In this document: piece by piece, positions 48,633-57,092 of the stretch
Layout: each line of letters starts with the position of its first letter
How positions within the stretch are numbered: position 1 is the first letter of the stretch
Assembly (NCBI GenBank): GCA_964555935.1
Contig: CAZKUN010000006.1
Coordinates: forward strand, 1-64,000
Reading direction: 5' to 3'
Source of the DNA: CAZKUN01 sp964555935
GTDB lineage: Bacteria > Armatimonadota > Zipacnadia > Zipacnadales > VGFC01
DNA length: 64,000 nucleotides
Notes under the pieces: generated by a model
The model's database searches: none
What the model was told of the DNA's origin: nothing
Seen by the model: only the letters and a program-made list of their open reading frames with translations
Made by a program: the position numbers and the translations under genes

Positions 48633-49061
48633 ATGGTCGAGCCTGGAGTGGTTGTCACCGTTGCCGGCATCGTTGCGCCGTTTGGCGCGGCGATGCTGTT
48701 CCTGCGCATCAACCGCGAGCTGGAGGTCGGGGCGCTGCTGGACCGCGATTGGTTGCCATGGGCGGATCGGTTGCTGGTTGGGGCGACCATGGTTTCGCTC
48801 CTGGGCGCTATCTGCCCCATACTACTGCTAGGCTCGCAGCCCGATGTCTGCCTGTTCGCCAGCCGCGCTTGCCTCGCCGGCGTGCTGATGGTCGCCGGCT
48901 ACATGCCAGGCATCATGGCGCACTACCGGCTGGTGTTTGGCCGCAACCGCAAGGGCCCTCGCGTGAACCCCGAACCGATGGAGGCTGTTTGCGTCGTCAC
49001 CTCCGCCGTCCTCGCGGCTGGCGTCATCGTGCAGGGCCTAGTGATGGTGCTCATCAACTGA
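48633..49061 (+). CDS. Small membrane protein of unknown function
   Basis: 142 residues with four hydrophobic segments: VVVTVAGIVAPFGAAMLFL, ADRLLVGATMVSLLGAICPI, CLAGVLMVAGYMPGIMA and CVVTSAVLAAGVIVQGLVMV. A charged loop (FGRNRKGPRVNPEP) lies between the third and fourth, consistent with a four-helix inner-membrane protein. The start follows GGTCGCGAGG. I recognise no family. It is divergent from fhs and 180 bases ahead of the envelope-protein pair. The spacer 49062-49240 shows no clear gene. Confidence 0.68.
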   Translation: MVEPGVVVTVAGIVAPFGAAMLFLRINRELEVGALLDRDWLPWADRLLVGATMVSLLGAICPILLLGSQPDVCLFASRACLAGVLMVAGYMPGIMAHYRLVFGRNRKGPRVNPEPMEAVCVVTSAVLAAGVIVQGLVMVLIN

Positions 49062-49246
49062 CGGCACGTCGCGCGGGAGCCAATCACCCGATTCTCGCTG
49101 TTGTTCTCGCTGAGAACCCGTTCCCGGATGCCGACCATCTGGTAGGGCGAGAAGGGTCCGGGCGTTCTTTAGCGAACCAACTGATAGTAAGTCTCATCCG
49201 GGCCCAAGTCCGCGGGTGTTGACGGCCCGCGAGGTGGAGGATGCGA

Positions 49247-50164
49247 ATGACTCATCCGAGACCTGGGCATCTGCTTTGCGCACTGTTCCTCGTGGCGATG
49301 ATCCTGGCTCCACACGCGATGTGGGCCCAGGACGATGACAACGCCATGGAGGTTCAGCAGACCCCCAGCGAGCTATATCGTGATGTCATATTCCTGCGGG
49401 TGATCACCGTCCTGGAACTCACGGAGAACCAGGTCGGCAAGGTCATCCCCATCGCGCGGCAGGTTGCCGACCAGTTGATCGCTGACGAGGATGCTGACGC
49501 CCAAGCGTATGAGGAGGTGTCAGACGCCGCCGACGCGGTGATTGGCAGCCTTCTGGGCGGGCAGAACCCTCCTGAGGTGCAGCTAGGTCTACTCAACGCG
49601 GCAGTCAACGCGCGGATGGAGCGAGAGAGATTTCGCGCGACGCTCGTGGGCCAGGCCGCGGCGGCCATTCAGCGGACACTTACTGCTGAGCAGGCCGCGA
49701 AGATCGAGACCGCCGCCGAGCAGCTCGCCCGCGAGCAAACCCAGGCGCGCCTCGGTGGCGCCGAGACGCCGGTCGACTACATCGTGGCGCGGCTCGAGGC
49801 TCAGACCAAGCTTATGCCCGATGAGTATGTCCGGACACGCGAGGCCCGCGCCGTGCAGATGGCCGAGACGCTGCTCGGCCGAGATGCCCAGGGCGTCCGG
49901 TCGATGGCCGTCGGGCTGTTGCAGGTCATGAATGAGGTGGCCGCCTGGACGGCAGATGAGTACGCCAACCGCCGGCCTACGCTCGCCAAGGACATCCGCG
50001 CGCTCGCGGGGCTCCCCGAGGAGCCACTGACGCACGAGGTCAAGCACGACGAATTCCTCGAGTGGATCACCGCTGAGGGCGCGATTACGAACCTCGAGAC
50101 GTGGCTCATCACGCGGGCCATGCAGAACAGATCACTCGTCGGCGGAGAGGAGGACGGGCAATGA
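49247..50164 (+). CDS. Helical envelope protein with LTxxQ-like motifs (first of pair)
   Basis: About 305 residues. Signal peptide HLLCALFLVAMILAPHAMWAQ ends at a typical AxA-like site. The mature part is nearly all predicted helix. VLELTENQVGKVIPIA and RTLTAEQAAKIETAA match the LTxxQ motif of Spy/CpxP chaperones. I took the second ATG because GGAGG is six bases before it. The ATG two codons upstream touches the site. The stop overlaps the next gene as ATGA. A similar single gene lies at 14944. Confidence 0.66.
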   Translation: MTHPRPGHLLCALFLVAMILAPHAMWAQDDDNAMEVQQTPSELYRDVIFLRVITVLELTENQVGKVIPIARQVADQLIADEDADAQAYEEVSDAADAVIGSLLGGQNPPEVQLGLLNAAVNARMERERFRATLVGQAAAAIQRTLTAEQAAKIETAAEQLAREQTQARLGGAETPVDYIVARLEAQTKLMPDEYVRTREARAVQMAETLLGRDAQGVRSMAVGLLQVMNEVAAWTADEYANRRPTLAKDIRALAGLPEEPLTHEVKHDEFLEWITAEGAITNLETWLITRAMQNRSLVGGEEDGQ

Positions 50165-51036
50165 AACGCGCGAGACCAACACCAATCCTCCTGTCAATCA
50201 TGGCATGCGTTCTAGTCGCCTCGGCGGCGTCCGCGAGCCAACTCAGCCAGGTGACGACCAAAGCCAACCACATCATCGCCCTCAACCGGCTCGAGCTGAC
50301 GACTGAGCAGATCGCCGCCATCGCGCCCAGCGCCAGGGCGCTCGTGTCGATCGTCAAGGCCAGACAGACGGCCCGCGACCGACTGCTGGCGGCTGCGGCC
50401 AATGACCTGGCTACGGCCAGGTGGCGGCTGATGGGCGGCGACCCGTTGGAGGCTGACCTGCAGGCAAGGCTCGACAAGCTCGAGGCCGACCTTCAGAAAA
50501 CCGACGACGACGTGTATGAGGCGGCCGTCGAGGTCATGGAAGACATCGAAGACGAGTTCACCAATCGCCAGAACGCCTTCATCGACTGGACCCCGCCGCG
50601 CGGGGAGGCAACCACCTCTCGCGATACGATGCTCCAGCGCGCCCAGCGCCAGCGAGATCATGCGGCAATGGTGATGATGGGCGAGCGATTCCTGCACAGC
50701 ATCCGCTACTTCCCGCTGGAGCAGTATATTATGCAGGCGCAGAAGCTCGTGGATGACTTCTTGCGCCCGCTTATCGACCCGAGATCCGCCGACTACACGC
50801 CCGCGCAACAGTACATGTTCAAGCTCGTTGAGGAGGTCCGCCTGCTGGGCGAGCCGGACTGGCAGGACCAGGGCGCCGACTACGCCGAGCAGATGATCAT
50901 GGATCTGGGACTCGAGCAGCCGCTGATCCAGGACGACGTCGACAAGCCGTACGACTGGAACGACATGTACGTTATCTTCTCAGACCTCGCGGCCCCGGAG
51001 CTACTGGCCTCGATGCGCGCGGCCAGAACGAGATAG
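50161..51036 (+). CDS. Helical envelope protein with an LTxxQ-like motif (second of pair)
   Basis: 291 residues, translationally coupled to the preceding gene. Signal peptide PILLSIMACVLVASAASA. NRLELTTEQIAAIAPSARAL is the LTxxQ-like motif, in the same place relative to the mature N-terminus as in the partner (ELTENQ). Long helices follow, with DLQARLDKLEADLQKTDDDV a probable coiled coil. The pair could form a hetero-oligomer. A strong terminator closes the unit. Function is inferred only from motif and location. Confidence 0.66.
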   Translation: MKRARPTPILLSIMACVLVASAASASQLSQVTTKANHIIALNRLELTTEQIAAIAPSARALVSIVKARQTARDRLLAAAANDLATARWRLMGGDPLEADLQARLDKLEADLQKTDDDVYEAAVEVMEDIEDEFTNRQNAFIDWTPPRGEATTSRDTMLQRAQRQRDHAAMVMMGERFLHSIRYFPLEQYIMQAQKLVDDFLRPLIDPRSADYTPAQQYMFKLVEEVRLLGEPDWQDQGADYAEQMIMDLGLEQPLIQDDVDKPYDWNDMYVIFSDLAAPELLASMRAARTR

Positions 51037-51065
51037 CGCAGCAATGCCACCCCCCAGAATCGACA

Positions 51066-51092
51066 GCGCCCGGGCCACTCCGGCCCGGGCGC
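51066..51092 (+). terminator. Intrinsic terminator after the envelope pair
   Basis: GCGCCCGGGCC/GGCCCGGGCGC, a perfect 11-bp stem with a 5-base loop, followed by TTCTTGTT. Confidence 0.82.
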
Positions 51093-51124
51093 TTCTTGTT
51101 GAGCATGATATGAACGTGGGCCCT

Positions 51125-52504
51125 TTACCCGTCAATCTCCATGATCTGGTCCATCTGATACCCCAGGCCCGCGCCGCGCAAGCTCGCCGTTGAGGCGACG
51201 CCGTTGCGGACGGTAAAGATGCCGTCGTGCACGGATTTCTCGCCCGGGCGCGTGCTGGCGGGGAAGAACTGGCGGCTGTTGGCCTCGACGCCCATCATCG
51301 TGTGAAGCCGCGCGGCAAGCCCCACTGAATGGATCAGCGCGAGCGATGGGTTCGTCAGGTCCTGGACCATGTACGGAATGCCCATCTGCTTCGCCTTCGA
51401 GGCCAGGACGAGGCTCGAAGACTGGCTCTTGCAGCTCTTCAGCGCGATCCCCGACCATCCGAGTTCCATGCACAGTTCGAAGGTCTCGAGTCCCACGAGG
51501 CTCTCGTCGATGATCACGGGCTTCAGTTCGGCGATGCCGCGCATGTCGTGGCGGCTGGCCGTGAGGTCGCGCTCGGTGGGCTGCTCGATGTAGAGGATGT
51601 CGTCGAAGCACTGCGGGCTGGCGTCCCTGATGCGGCGGAGGTACTCCACGATGTAATCCGGGCTCTCGCACTGCTCGTTGGTGTCGGCGGACAGGTAGAG
51701 CCGGTCCTCGCCGAGTTTCCCCAGTTCCTCGCGCCCGATGCGGTGGACCGCAAGCGTCCGGTCGATGTCCCACTCGAGATCGGTGCCGCGTAGCTTCACC
51801 TTGAGACAGAAGACGCCGTCCTGAGCGACCCAGTCGTCGAGGGAATTTGGGACACCATCGTCGGGGTCCTCGTCGGTGACCTCGGCGCGGGTGAGCTTGT
51901 CGACCCCGCCGACGAGGTGGAATATCGGGATCTCGGGCGCGAAGGCATCGCGGATGTAGTTCCCGGGGTATTTGCCCGCGAACTCGGCTCCCAGCCATCC
52001 CGAGAGATCATTGGCCATGAATTCCGGTCCATACCCCTCGTACACATCGATGCCGTTCACCTTGCCGAAGGCATCATGAATCGCGGCGTCGATCGGCGAC
52101 GCGCACACCAATGCGCCCAAGAAGGGGTTCTCCGGATCCAGCCCGCGCTCTGCGCAGACCTCGCGGTTGATGCGCGCCAGGTCGCTCTCAAGCTCCATGA
52201 ACAGATCGATCGGGTGGCAGCTCTTGCCGTAGCCTTCGACGAGTCTGGCGTAGCGCTGGTTGATGTCGACCATCGCCGCCGACTTGTCCTCATGCGACAG
52301 CTCCGGCGTCGGCCACGCCCACAGATCCATCAGGAAGATGCCGCCCCAGCCCTCGGCGACCTCGCCGCGACCGTTCTCAACGACCGCCTTCACGCGGCAG
52401 AAGGGAAGCTCGTCGACGATCACCGCGCCGAACTTCAGCGGCGTGCGGCAGACTTCGGGCGTGTTGATCGGCTCGATGGATCGAATGGTGATGTCGGTGA
52501 TCAA
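51125..52504 (-). CDS. Enolase-superfamily (mandelate racemase/muconate lactonising group) enzyme
   Basis: About 459 residues. The C-terminal barrel shows the family's catalytic pieces in order: FCLKVKLRG (KxK), LSADTNEQ, ILYIEQPTERD and PVIIDESLVG (the three metal-binding acids), then IALKSCKSQSS with a late Lys. The N-terminal capping domain (KAVVENGRGEVAEGWGG) is present. It abstracts a proton next to a carboxylate, typically in sugar-acid dehydration or epimerisation. The TTG start has GAGGTG six bases upstream. A GTG three codons earlier is the alternative. Aldonic acid dehydratase activity is likely given the nearby dehydrogenases. Confidence 0.85.
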   Translation of the reverse strand: MITDITIRSIEPINTPEVCRTPLKFGAVIVDELPFCRVKAVVENGRGEVAEGWGGIFLMDLWAWPTPELSHEDKSAAMVDINQRYARLVEGYGKSCHPIDLFMELESDLARINREVCAERGLDPENPFLGALVCASPIDAAIHDAFGKVNGIDVYEGYGPEFMANDLSGWLGAEFAGKYPGNYIRDAFAPEIPIFHLVGGVDKLTRAEVTDEDPDDGVPNSLDDWVAQDGVFCLKVKLRGTDLEWDIDRTLAVHRIGREELGKLGEDRLYLSADTNEQCESPDYIVEYLRRIRDASPQCFDDILYIEQPTERDLTASRHDMRGIAELKPVIIDESLVGLETFELCMELGWSGIALKSCKSQSSSLVLASKAKQMGIPYMVQDLTNPSLALIHSVGLAARLHTMMGVEANSRQFFPASTRPGEKSVHDGIFTVRNGVASTASLRGAGLGYQMDQIMEIDG

Positions 52505-52654
52505 GACTCGCACCTCGCTCTGGCGGCTGCGCTAGCGACAGGCGTCAGTTTCTTCGGCGGGCGGGTTATCCCTCGGCGCGAGAGGAGCAGAACTGAAACC
52601 GGCCGCGGCGGGAGTGCCGCGGCCGGTGATGGAGCCAATCGGATATCGGGCTCG

Positions 52655-53359
52655 CTAACCAGCCCCGTTTGGACTGACGAACTTGTACCCGATGCAAGGC
52701 ACGGTGACGATAATCTGAGGTTGACCGGGAGTGCGCTCGATCTTCGAGCGGACGCGGCCGATATGCACGTCCAAGGTGCGGCTTCTGACGCTCTCATCGT
52801 AGTCCCAGACGCGCTTCAGGAGATCTGACGAGCGCATGACGCGGCCCTCGTTCTCCGCCAGCGCTGTCAGCAACTCGAACTCTTTGCGCGTAAAGTGCAG
52901 CGTCTCGCCCCGGACGGTGACCTCGTGGCGGTCCTGGTCGATCTTGACCTCGCTGAAGTCTAGCACCGTGCTCTCTTGGCGTGGTTGGGAATACTCGTCG
53001 ACGCGGCGCAGATGCGCCCCAACGCGAGCGATGAACTCTCGGGTGCCGAAAGGCTTGATGAGGTAATCGTCTGCTCCGACCTCAAGTCCCACCACGCGCT
53101 CGACCAGCTCGTCCCGGCCGGTTACCATGATGATTGGAACGATGCTGTTGGTGCGAATCTGGCGGCAGATGTCGTAGCCGTCCATGTCGGGCAGCATTAG
53201 GTCGAGGACCACCAGGTCCGGGCTCTGCGTCCGCTCCAGTGCAAGCCCATCCTGCCCGGTGCCGGCCGCGACGCTCTCGTAACCACTGTCCACCAAGGCA
53301 TTCTCCAGCAGCTCCCGCACGTCCAGGTCATCCTCAATCAGCAAAATTCGCTTTGGCAT
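52655..53359 (-). CDS. OmpR/PhoB-family response regulator
   Basis: About 234 residues. REC domain: ILLIEDDLDVRELLENAL (acidic pocket), DLVVLDLMLPDMDGYD (phospho-acceptor Asp), PIIMVTGRDE and ADDYLIKPFGTREF (Thr and Lys). Winged-helix output: LHFTRKEFELLTALAENEG and RSRTLDVHIGRVRSKIE, ending YKFVSP. I chose the ATG giving MPKRILLIEDD with AGGGGGG upstream. No histidine kinase is adjacent, so it is an orphan within this window. It is divergent from the alcohol dehydrogenase gene over a 195-base spacer with promoters both ways and might control it. Confidence 0.93.
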   Translation of the reverse strand: MPKRILLIEDDLDVRELLENALVDSGYESVAAGTGQDGLALERTQSPDLVVLDLMLPDMDGYDICRQIRTNSIVPIIMVTGRDELVERVVGLEVGADDYLIKPFGTREFIARVGAHLRRVDEYSQPRQESTVLDFSEVKIDQDRHEVTVRGETLHFTRKEFELLTALAENEGRVMRSSDLLKRVWDYDESVRSRTLDVHIGRVRSKIERTPGQPQIIVTVPCIGYKFVSPNGAG

Positions 53360-53455
53360 GTACGGCCCCCCTAGTCGGGTGCTCAGGTGACATTGTGTTG
53401 GCCTGGCAACTTGCTCACAGAGGTCCGGTCCCCGGCCCGGCGAACTCGGTCCATG

Positions 53456-53484
53456 TTGCCTGCCTGTATAGAGCTGTTTACCAT
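53456..53484 (+). promoter_or_regulatory. Promoter for the alcohol dehydrogenase gene
   Basis: TTGCCT at 53456-53461, 17 bases, TACCAT at 53479-53484. The -10 is identical to that at 2794. Confidence 0.55.
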
Positions 53485-53492
53485 AACGACAA
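53465..53492 (-). promoter_or_regulatory. Promoter for the OmpR-type regulator
   Basis: On the minus strand TTGTCG (53492-53487), 16 bases, TATACA (53470-53465). It overlaps the plus-strand promoter almost completely. Confidence 0.45.
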
Positions 53493-53554
53493 AGTGGCAC
53501 CGTGCAAACATTGTGTAACAGCAGGATGCCCCGCCGTCGCCGGAGGTAATCATA

Positions 53555-54592
53555 ATGCCGACCGCTCAGGGAGTATGTTACTCGGGCCCAGAACAGCTCG
53601 AACTCCGGACGATTGAGGTCCCGGAGCCGGGTCCCGAAGACGTGCTGCTAAGAGTGGCTGCGTGTGGGGTCTGCGGGAGCGATCTTCACCAGTTCCACGG
53701 GCGCTGGTCGCAGCCAGAGGGTGTCTCCGGACACGAGATCAGTGCTGTGGTAGAACGCGTCGGCTCCAATGTAACAGAACTGCAACAGAATGACAAGGTC
53801 ATCCTGGAGCCAATTGTGCGCTGCGGACGCTGCCGTTACTGCCAGACAGGACGCTACCAGCACTGCGAATCGGGCTCGTTCATCTCAGAGGCCTCTGACG
53901 GCGGATTCGCCCAACTCATGCGCGTGCCGTCATATTGCTGTTACAAGCTCGGCGCGGACGTAGACCTCCCCCTTGGGGCTTTTGGCGAACCGCTCGCGGT
54001 GGGTCTGCACGCCGTGAGGCTGGCCCGCCCAAACGGCGAAGACACCGTTCTCGTGATCGGGGCGGGAACGATCGGACTCATGACGGTTGCGGCCGCGAAG
54101 GCCATGGGGGCCGGTCGTATCATTGCCACGGCAAAATACGATCACCAGGGCGACGCGGCGCGCGCGCTGGGCGCTGATGAGGTGCTGCCCGTTGGGGATG
54201 GGCTCAACGAACGCGTCGCCGAGATCTGCGGCGACGGCCCGGATTTCGTGATCGAGACGGTCGGCACGGTCGGCGGGGCGACAGAGCAGGCGCTTCAACT
54301 CGCGCGCCCGCTCGGGACGGTAGTCCTTGTCGGGGGCATCACCGGCCCGTGCGAGATCAACCTGGCGCCGATCATCGGCAAGGAATTGACGATCCTCGGC
54401 TCGCCGTGCTATGGCCAGATTGGGCTAAGGGGCGACTTTGAGATCGCGGCCGAGCTGCTCTCGACAGGGGCGGTCGATGTCGCGCCTCTCGTCACCGCAC
54501 GATACCCTCTGGAACAGATCCAAGAGGCCTTCATCGCCGCCGACGACAAGTCGACGGGCGCGATCAAGGTACTCATCCTGCCGAACGGCTAG
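53555..54592 (+). CDS. Zinc-dependent alcohol/polyol dehydrogenase (MDR family)
   Basis: 345 residues. VAACGVCGSDLHQFHGRW and SGHEISAVVERVG carry the catalytic zinc ligands. CGRCRYCQTGRYQHC is the four-cysteine structural zinc site. VLVIGAGTIGLMTVAAAKAM is the cofactor-binding loop, and PDFVIETVGTVGGATEQAL is also typical. The pattern is closest to sorbitol/threonine dehydrogenase-like enzymes acting on polyols or sugar acids. The start ATG has GGAGG upstream. It is divergent from the OmpR-type regulator, and its end overlaps the end of the GH99-like gene by four bases. Confidence 0.92.
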   Translation: MPTAQGVCYSGPEQLELRTIEVPEPGPEDVLLRVAACGVCGSDLHQFHGRWSQPEGVSGHEISAVVERVGSNVTELQQNDKVILEPIVRCGRCRYCQTGRYQHCESGSFISEASDGGFAQLMRVPSYCCYKLGADVDLPLGAFGEPLAVGLHAVRLARPNGEDTVLVIGAGTIGLMTVAAAKAMGAGRIIATAKYDHQGDAARALGADEVLPVGDGLNERVAEICGDGPDFVIETVGTVGGATEQALQLARPLGTVVLVGGITGPCEINLAPIIGKELTILGSPCYGQIGLRGDFEIAAELLSTGAVDVAPLVTARYPLEQIQEAFIAADDKSTGAIKVLILPNG

Positions 54593-56052
54593 GGGCCCGG
54601 CCGGATCACAAGTGCGTCTCTGACGGCCTCGAGGTAGCCGAAGCGATCCTGCATGTTGGGTTGGAGGCCGGGGCCGCCCTCGGCCCACTCAGCGACGTTG
54701 TAGCAGGTGATGATCCTCGGCATGTCGTGGGCTTCGATATGCGCCACTGACTTGCTCAGCATCTGCCCGAACAACTCAGGCGCGTGGCCCGGACACACCC
54801 ACTTGCTGGGGTGAGGCGCGTGCGTGTGTTTGGCGGTGCATGCGTTCAACACGGTGCTAGGCCCGATGGGCGGGTCGTGGTTCGCGACGCGCTCTGAGTA
54901 GGTGGCGCCTGAGCTGTAGTCATTGGCGTATTCCGCCACGAAATGCAGTACCCCATCCGTCTCCAGCCCGGCCCAGTCGATCATCGACGACCCGATCGCG
55001 TGGCGGGCCAGCACGGCGAGACCTCCGTACCCCTCGGCCTGCAGCAGCTTCGCCATGCGCCGGTAGAAGTCGGCGGTGTTCTTCCCGCCATTGTAGTTGT
55101 CGAACGTCCCCCGCAGAGCGGCTTCCTCGTGGGCGTAGATCACCGGGAACGTCTGCCCGTCTCGCTGGATGGCGTAAAAGTTGCCATGCCTCAGGTAGAG
55201 ATCGCGGATCAGGCTCTCCCACGCGCCCTCGACCTTCCGCCGTTCCTCATCTGTAGCTTCGGTGTACGGCGTGTAGGCCATCATCACGTACTTCAGCTTC
55301 AGGAAGTTCGGGACATCGGTGAAGAGCTGGTACACCCAGTGATTCCGGTGGTCCGGCCCCTTCCACGATTCCACGTCGCTGCCTGGTGATGGCCCCAGCA
55401 GAATCACCCCGCGGACGCCATACTCGCGCAGCCAGTAGCACTGCCAGTCGAGGACTGTGGGATCGTCGCCGCGGTAGAAGCCGAGCAGCGGGTGTCGCGC
55501 GGGGTCGTAGACGTCACGGGTGGTGTTGTGGAAGTTCCACGACCAGTAATACCAGCCCACCCAGCCGGCGTTCGGGGCCTTGACCCTCCGATGCTCCAGG
55601 CCGAAATCGTTGTACCAATATGCCAGCAGGTCGGCTCTCGTGTCGAAGTCTGCCCCGGAGACGGGCGGGCGGACGAGGTTGCCCACGGTGACGGGTTCAT
55701 ACCCGCCGAGGTCGCCATCGTCCAGTCCCAGGTGGTTGTGCTGCAGGCCGATGAGGTTGCCGAAGTCATCGAACTGGAGCACGTTCTGGTCTGATATATC
55801 GTTCCGGACCGTGACACCATCCGGCGACTCGAAGTGCACTCCGCCCGAGAGGTCGAGATTCGGCCCGTTGAACAGGTAGGCGCCGTTCGGGTAGTGGATC
55901 GGCTTGCCCGTGGCGTGCAGGCGCGTAAGCAGCTCGGTGCAGTCGCGCTCGCCCGTAGGATCCGCGCCCTCGGCGACCACGTCGATCGTCTGCGCCTGTG
56001 AGAACGCGCACGTGCAGAGCGCTGAGAGAATCGCGACGATGCGAACCGTCAT
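54589..56052 (-). CDS. Secreted GH99/WbsX-like protein with a pectate-lyase-like N-terminal segment
   Basis: About 487 residues, signal peptide TVRIVAILSALCTCAFSQA. Residues about 22-90 (IDVVAEGADPTGERDCTELL, GKPIHYPNGAYLF) match the first turn of pectate lyase 3 beta-helices, but the helix does not continue. From about residue 150 the chain reads GWVGWYYWSWNFHNTTRDVY, HPLLGFYRGDDPTVLDWQCY and LREYGVRGVILLGPS, the start of GH99/WbsX endo-mannosidase-like barrels. NFYAIQRDGQTFPVIYAHEE and MPRIITCYNVAEWAEGG carry later barrel strands, the last with an 'N..E' like WNEW. Probably an exported glycosidase; the fusion is unusual. Confidence 0.7.
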   Translation of the reverse strand: MTVRIVAILSALCTCAFSQAQTIDVVAEGADPTGERDCTELLTRLHATGKPIHYPNGAYLFNGPNLDLSGGVHFESPDGVTVRNDISDQNVLQFDDFGNLIGLQHNHLGLDDGDLGGYEPVTVGNLVRPPVSGADFDTRADLLAYWYNDFGLEHRRVKAPNAGWVGWYYWSWNFHNTTRDVYDPARHPLLGFYRGDDPTVLDWQCYWLREYGVRGVILLGPSPGSDVESWKGPDHRNHWVYQLFTDVPNFLKLKYVMMAYTPYTEATDEERRKVEGAWESLIRDLYLRHGNFYAIQRDGQTFPVIYAHEEAALRGTFDNYNGGKNTADFYRRMAKLLQAEGYGGLAVLARHAIGSSMIDWAGLETDGVLHFVAEYANDYSSGATYSERVANHDPPIGPSTVLNACTAKHTHAPHPSKWVCPGHAPELFGQMLSKSVAHIEAHDMPRIITCYNVAEWAEGGPGLQPNMQDRFGYLEAVRDALVIRPGP

Positions 56053-56084
56053 TGCACCGGACCTCCGCTTGGACCCACTGCCCT

Positions 56085-57062
56085 TCACCTACCACACGCG
56101 CGCATGAGCGCTCGTTGCACGGCAATGTCGTGCTCGCCATTGTACGACAGCGCGTCGCCCGACCGGACGCAACTTGCCAATTCCTCGAAGTCATCCGCAT
56201 ACCGTTGGTACGCCGGGACGTCCACCTCGTGCCAGCCCTCGGGATGTCCGTCGGGTGGCGAGTCGAAGCAGGCCAACACGCGCGGCGGCTCCAGCGGCTC
56301 GATGACGATGCTGCCTGCCGTCCCGTAAACCTCAAGGCGCCGGCGCGGGAACGGCCCGACGTCCATGGCCGTCACCTCCAACGTGGCGACGGCGCTCTCG
56401 AACTCGAAGACGGCCAGCGTGTTGTCGGCCAGCGCGTCGTCGGAGATCCCGTCGTGGCGGAGATACGCGTGGACATCCGTCGGCGCGCCCAGTAGCCTCA
56501 CCACGCCATCCAGCAAGTGGCACCCGAGTTCGTACATCATCCCACCCGGATAGCGCGCAAGCTCCTCGCGCTTGTCCTCGCTGATGCTCGTGCTCATCCG
56601 GCCGCGGACGGAGTGCACGTCGCCCAGCCAACCACTCTCGCGCGCGCCGAAGGCGAAGATGAAGGCGGGATTGTAGCGGAACATGTACCCGAGCTGCAGA
56701 AGCAGGCCCGCGTCACGCGCCTGGCCTACCAGCCGCTCGATGCCGACGGCGTCGACCCCCGCGGGCTTCTCGAGGTGAACGTGCTTGCCGGCATCCAAGG
56801 CGGCCTCGGCTCGAGCGAGATTCTCGACTGGCTCGCCCTCAATGGCCACGACAGCGATATCAGAACGCGCGAGCAACTCCTTCTGCGTCATCCACACCAG
56901 ACCGGCGAAGGCGGGTGACTCTTGAGCCTCGGAACGGACTCCCTCATCCGGCTCGCACGCGCCGACGACTCTCCACGCAGGCGAGCCTTGCAGCGCGGCC
57001 AGCTTCCCACCCGCGTGTGGATGTCTGACCCCCAACATGCCGATGCCGACCGCGTCGCTCAT
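56085..57062 (-). CDS. Gfo/Idh/MocA family oxidoreductase
   Basis: About 325 residues. VGIGMLGVRHPHAGGKLAAL is a Rossmann motif in which the usual second Gly is replaced (GVRHPHA, the 'RHPHA' variant). KHVHLEKPAGVDAVG has the catalytic Lys, and GGMMYELGCHLLDGVVRLLG the catalytic His region. Start is the ATG of MSDAVG with GAGGG upstream; a GTG three codons earlier is possible. It is 30 bases downstream of another member and followed by the GH99-like gene, forming a catabolic operon. Confidence 0.88.
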   Translation of the reverse strand: MSDAVGIGMLGVRHPHAGGKLAALQGSPAWRVVGACEPDEGVRSEAQESPAFAGLVWMTQKELLARSDIAVVAIEGEPVENLARAEAALDAGKHVHLEKPAGVDAVGIERLVGQARDAGLLLQLGYMFRYNPAFIFAFGARESGWLGDVHSVRGRMSTSISEDKREELARYPGGMMYELGCHLLDGVVRLLGAPTDVHAYLRHDGISDDALADNTLAVFEFESAVATLEVTAMDVGPFPRRRLEVYGTAGSIVIEPLEPPRVLACFDSPPDGHPEGWHEVDVPAYQRYADDFEELASCVRSGDALSYNGEHDIAVQRALMRACGR

Positions 57063-57092
57063 GCGTGCCACCCTCTTCTGGTGATTCGTTTC

